From Prorocentrum cordatum (taxonomy: Eukaryota > Sar > Dinophyceae > Prorocentrales > Prorocentraceae), in contig CAUYUJ010022418.1 of the NCBI GenBank assembly GCA_963575745.1, positions 59,872-123,871 of the forward strand: a stretch of DNA of 64,000 nt, in the 5' to 3' direction. Below, in pieces: positions 60,023 to 64,000 of this stretch; the first letter of the stretch is position 1; each line of letters starts with the position of its first letter. A program made the position numbers and the translations under genes. The notes below the pieces were generated by a model. The model saw only the letters and a list, made by a program, of their open reading frames with translations, was not told the DNA's origin and did no database searches.

Positions 60023-60840
60023 AACGAGTAATACTCATACTAGTAGTGAAAGCATCAATAACAATAGTACGGCTAAACATACTAGTATTAACATCAATAG
60101 TATAGGAACCAGGATACTGGTACTATTGCTATTCGTATGAGCACTCAGGCGAAGAAGACAACTCGTGATGCTACTAATAAGAATGATACTACCAATGATC
60201 TTAATACTGCTGAGAAGAAACTACGAAAACGAAGACGAATATTAGTAGACGAAATAACTGTTAAATATAAGTATGATACGAATGCCACGGCGACGGTTAA
60301 TATTTATATTGATACGTACACGAAGGAGACGAATACTAACACGAATCATACTCATTTCCCGTATTGCGAATATTTAGATAATAGTAATACTGGTAATAAT
60401 AATCATAACAGTAAGAAGAACAGTGATACGAACAATCAACATAACAGTGACACGTGTAATACATACTGTGGAAAATAGTCATGCGCACAACAACACTACT
60501 ATTACAAACCATCACTAATCAAATCAAAGTGGATACGACTAAACATGCGACTGATACGACTCATGACAGTATCAATAGTGCTGTCAACATTATTCCTAAT
60601 CGTAATAAGAAGACTGCGCATAGCATACAGCGCATAAGAGCAATACCATGAATCATAACGATGATTCTACAGCTCTCAATAACATCACGACTACCAATAC
60701 TAATACTACATTGTCAACACTACTAGCAATACGAAAACCAACAAGACGAACCACATCACTGTTACGAATCCTAGCATTTAATACTATTATTGTGAAGAAG
60801 AGTAGGAATTATAAGGTGACGCCTATTAACAATGCCACGC
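60023..60840. other. AT-rich low-complexity island with triplet character
   Basis: The base composition shifts abruptly to AT-rich. Words such as AATACTAATAAGAATGATAC and AACAATAGTACGG recur without exact periodicity, mostly as NAT, NAC and ACT triplets. A plus frame (60137-60478) is Asn/Thr/Lys-rich and hydrophilic; another is at 60648-61034. I read it as a degenerate ACT/AAT triplet array rather than a gene, but the absence of exact repeats makes this uncertain. Confidence 0.45.
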
Positions 60841-61160
60841 ATAACATTAAGAAGAAGGGGAAGAGGAAGAGGAGGAGGAGGAAGAGGAGGAGGAGAAAGA
60901 AGAGGAGGAGGAGGAGGAGGAGGAGGAGGAGGAGGAGGAGAGGGAGGAGGAGGAGCAGCAGGAGCAGCAGGAGCAGCAGGAGCAGGAGCAGGACCAGAAA
61001 CAGGAGCAGTGAGGAGGAAGGAACAGGAGGATGAGGATGAGGAGGAGGAGGAGGAGGGGAGCGAGGAGGTTGTTTTGCGTTCTCGGTTCCGGACCCCTCC
61101 CCTCGCGAGGCGCGCCGTCAGCAGCTCGTGCAGGCGGCGGCCGCGGTCCGGCAGGGCTGG
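60841..61160. repeat. GGA/GCA triplet array and GC-rich edge
   Basis: AAGAGGAGG passes to (GGA)n at 60895-60950, then GGAGCAGCAGGAGCAGC at 60948-61010, then GGATGAGGAGG. 61075-61160 is unique and GC-rich. Confidence 0.88.
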
Positions 61161-61497
61161 CTGCAGGCGCCCCCGCTCCCGCGGCGGCTGGCCGTGCGAG
61201 GGGCCCCTCATAGGGGGCCACATGCGAACCCTACCCCTAGCCCCCACGATTTCTGAGGGGGAGGGAGGGGTTCACCCTATCCCGAGCGAAGTGAACCCCA
61301 CCCTGCAGGCGCCCCCGCTCCCGCGGCGGCTGGCCGTGCGAGGGGCCCCTCATAGGGGGCCACATGCGAACCCTACCCCTAGCCCCCACGATTTCTGAGG
61401 GGGAGGGAGGGGTTCACCCTATCCCGAGCGAAGTGAACCCCACCCTCCCCCATAGAAATCGTGGGGTGTAGGGGTAGGGTTCGCATGTGGCCCCCTA
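61161..61497. repeat. Identical 142-bp tandem duplication plus a long inverted repeat
   Basis: 61161-61302 and 61303-61444 are identical as far as I can read. Arms 61353-61404 and 61446-61497 are inverse with few mismatches (TAGGGGGCCACATGCGAACC against its inverse at the right end). The loop contains a further perfect stem, GGGGTTCAC and GTGAACCCC. Identity of the copies implies a recent duplication or an assembly artefact. Confidence 0.85.
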
Positions 61498-61888
61498 CCC
61501 TCAGCTTGCGGCCGCGCGCTCTCCTCTCAGGGCCGCTCGGAGGGCCTCGCACGCGCCGGGGCTGGTCGAGCGGGGCCAGGCGGATGATCCATCCGTGCCA
61601 GAAGGTTCGCAGGGGTTCCAGAGCGCTCTGAGAAGGTGGCGGCGCCCGAGCCATCCTCCAGAGCCGCTGGATCTCAGAGATTCCCGATTCGTCCTCGCCC
61701 GATGTTGTCTATCCTCGTCCTGGCTTCGCCTTCGCTGGGGAATGGGGCCCGGCCGAGCAGATCGGACTGGCGCGCAGGCACCCTTCAGAGGAGGGACTTC
61801 CTGGTTGTTTTGCTCCTTGAAGCTGCACCACCTGGGCAGTCCACGGCAGCTCAGTGCTGCCCTTGGCACCGCGGTCGATGTACACATG
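61498..61888. other. Third, eroded copy of the hairpin-bearing repeat
   Basis: 61596-61735 aligns with 50945-51085: GCGGCGCCCGAGCCATCCTC, GATCTCAGAGATTCCCG and ATCCTCGTCCTGGCTTCG. The hairpin itself is rearranged to GTTCCAGAGCGCTCTGAG, a shorter palindrome. The rest is unique. Confidence 0.6.
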
Positions 61889-61975
61889 TATATATATATA
61901 TAGTTTTCGTTTTCCCCCAAAAAACATGTTTTAATTATAAGCTGTTATATATATATATATATATATAAGAGGAGG
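61889..61975. repeat. Two (TA)n microsatellites
   Basis: TATATATATATA at about 61889-61903 and again at 61946-61970, separated by TTTTCGTTTTCCCCC and AAAACATGTTTTAATTATAA. Confidence 0.9.
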
Positions 61976-63130
<1,155 letters not shown>

Positions 63131-63522
63131 ACATTATTTATTCTAAAGAATAATTATTGTTGGGCCCCCAGGTGCGCGCCCCCCCTGCGCCGCCTAGGCC
63201 GCAGCTACATTTTCATCATTTTCGTGAGGAAGCCTCAGAAAAGAGGGTGTGTACAGGATCCGGTTGTTTTGTTGTAATCCGCTTTCCCTTGCAAGAAACA
63301 ATAGAAAATGACATTTCTTGTTCTAATATAATCAAATTTCAAGAATCCCTTTCAAAAAATAAGGTAAAGTGGACATTCGCGCGCGCAAGACGAAATCCTT
63401 CCAAAAGCTTAGTGTTCGGAACGATTTCAACATAAAAACATCAAAAAACCAATGGTTTTTCAACAAAAAAAATGTCAAAATCTCATCCCGCGCTCTTGCG
63501 GATTCGTAGGAAAACCCAATAC
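63131..63522. other. Unique AT-rich sequence
   Basis: AACCAATGGTTTTTC at about 63449 and a GCGCGCGCAAGACGAAATCC stretch near 63379 have similar counterparts after the poly(T) run (CGCGCGCACGCCGAAATCTC, AAAACCATTGGGC), suggesting a diverged direct repeat around the T tract. No gene is seen. Confidence 0.4.

Positions 63523-63601
<79 letters not shown>
63523..63601. repeat. Poly(T) tract, 79 bases
   Basis: Uninterrupted T. On the minus strand it would be poly(A), so a retroposed tail is conceivable, but no target duplication or transcript body is recognisable. Confidence 0.97.
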
Positions 63602-63602
<1 letters not shown>

Positions 63603-63825
63603 TCAAACGGGCTTTTGCGAGCAACTTTTTCGAACTTCTGCGACAACGGTTGCGCACCTGCCAGGGCCATCATCCCTGTCAAATAATACCATGCGGGACA
63701 CATTCGTTTTTTCTTCGCGCGCGCACGCCGAAATCTCCAAAAACCATTGGGCTTCTTAAGAATTTTAGCACCGCGCATCATAAAATCACACGAAGCGCAC
63801 CGTAGGTCCTCGAAAAACACCTGCA
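63602..63825. other. Unique sequence
   Basis: No recognised gene. It shares short words with the sequence left of the poly(T) tract (see 63131-63522). Confidence 0.35.
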
Positions 63826-64000
63826 TCGCTCACAACCATCGGGACAACCATCGGGACAACCATCGGAACAACCATCGGGACAACCATCGGGACAATCATC
63901 GGGACAGTCATCGGGACAACGATCGGGACAAGCACAACCATCAGGACAACCATCGGGACAATCATCGGGACAACGATCGGGACAAACACAACCATCAGGA
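63826..64000. repeat. 12-bp minisatellite, open at the window edge
   Basis: CATCGGGACAAC recurs every 12 bp with variants (CATCGGAACAAC, CATCGGGACAGT, GATCGGGACAAG). The pattern of variants from about 63912 repeats at about 63966, hinting at a higher-order unit of roughly 54 bp. Confidence 0.9.

Overview
The window looks like nuclear DNA of a eukaryote with a large, repeat-saturated, mostly GC-rich genome. No stretch can be assigned with confidence to a known protein family, and I recognise no rRNA, tRNA or snRNA gene. Long open frames are plentiful, but nearly all are by-products of short-period repeats that stay open in several frames at once. A dinoflagellate (for example a Prorocentrum- or Symbiodiniaceae-like alga) is my best guess. 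It rests on overall character and on a 14-of-15 match to the 3' part of the dinoflagellate spliced leader at 58078-58092. This is an inference, not an identification.

Layout. 1-7000: a 90-bp GC-rich satellite in three large arrays, punctuated by a recurring boundary element, plus a reverse-oriented divergent block at the left edge; a fourth array lies at 9836-10600. 7290-7990, 17060-17760, 26120-26795, 28881-29690, 32916-33510, 34341-34735 and 45791-46400: seven copies of an interspersed element made of CTTGGGGCCT-like words spaced 10 or 11 bp apart, with two conserved non-repeat islands. 11290-15960: GGGGCC-like hexamers, 83-bp and 73-bp tandem repeats, and a long GGCTGA-type hexamer array with higher-order structure. 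18226-20410, 34736-35215, 42972-45790 and 48031-49610: triplet arrays (GAC, GAT, GGA classes).

21373-31664 is the most structured part. A cassette (leader module, hairpin-motif repeats, 16-bp minisatellite, 24-bp minisatellite, conserved tail) occurs three times, and a fourth region uses the same ends around different repeats. The first cassette sits between the two halves of a short inverted-terminal-repeat element whose intact relatives are at 25718-25869 and 42491-42639.

35200-64000 mixes low-complexity blocks with islands of unique sequence. The islands hold weak coding candidates, several long inverted repeats, an imperfect 21-bp hairpin present twice with a compensatory base change (37310-37354 and 50953-50997), a 100-base assembly gap (50118-50217), an AT-rich anomaly (60023-60840), a (GTT)n array, a 79-base poly(T) run and a 12-bp minisatellite running off the right edge.

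No operon-like or pathway organisation is visible. The coding candidates are isolated, unrecognised and low-confidence. In several of them both strands or two frames look equally protein-like.
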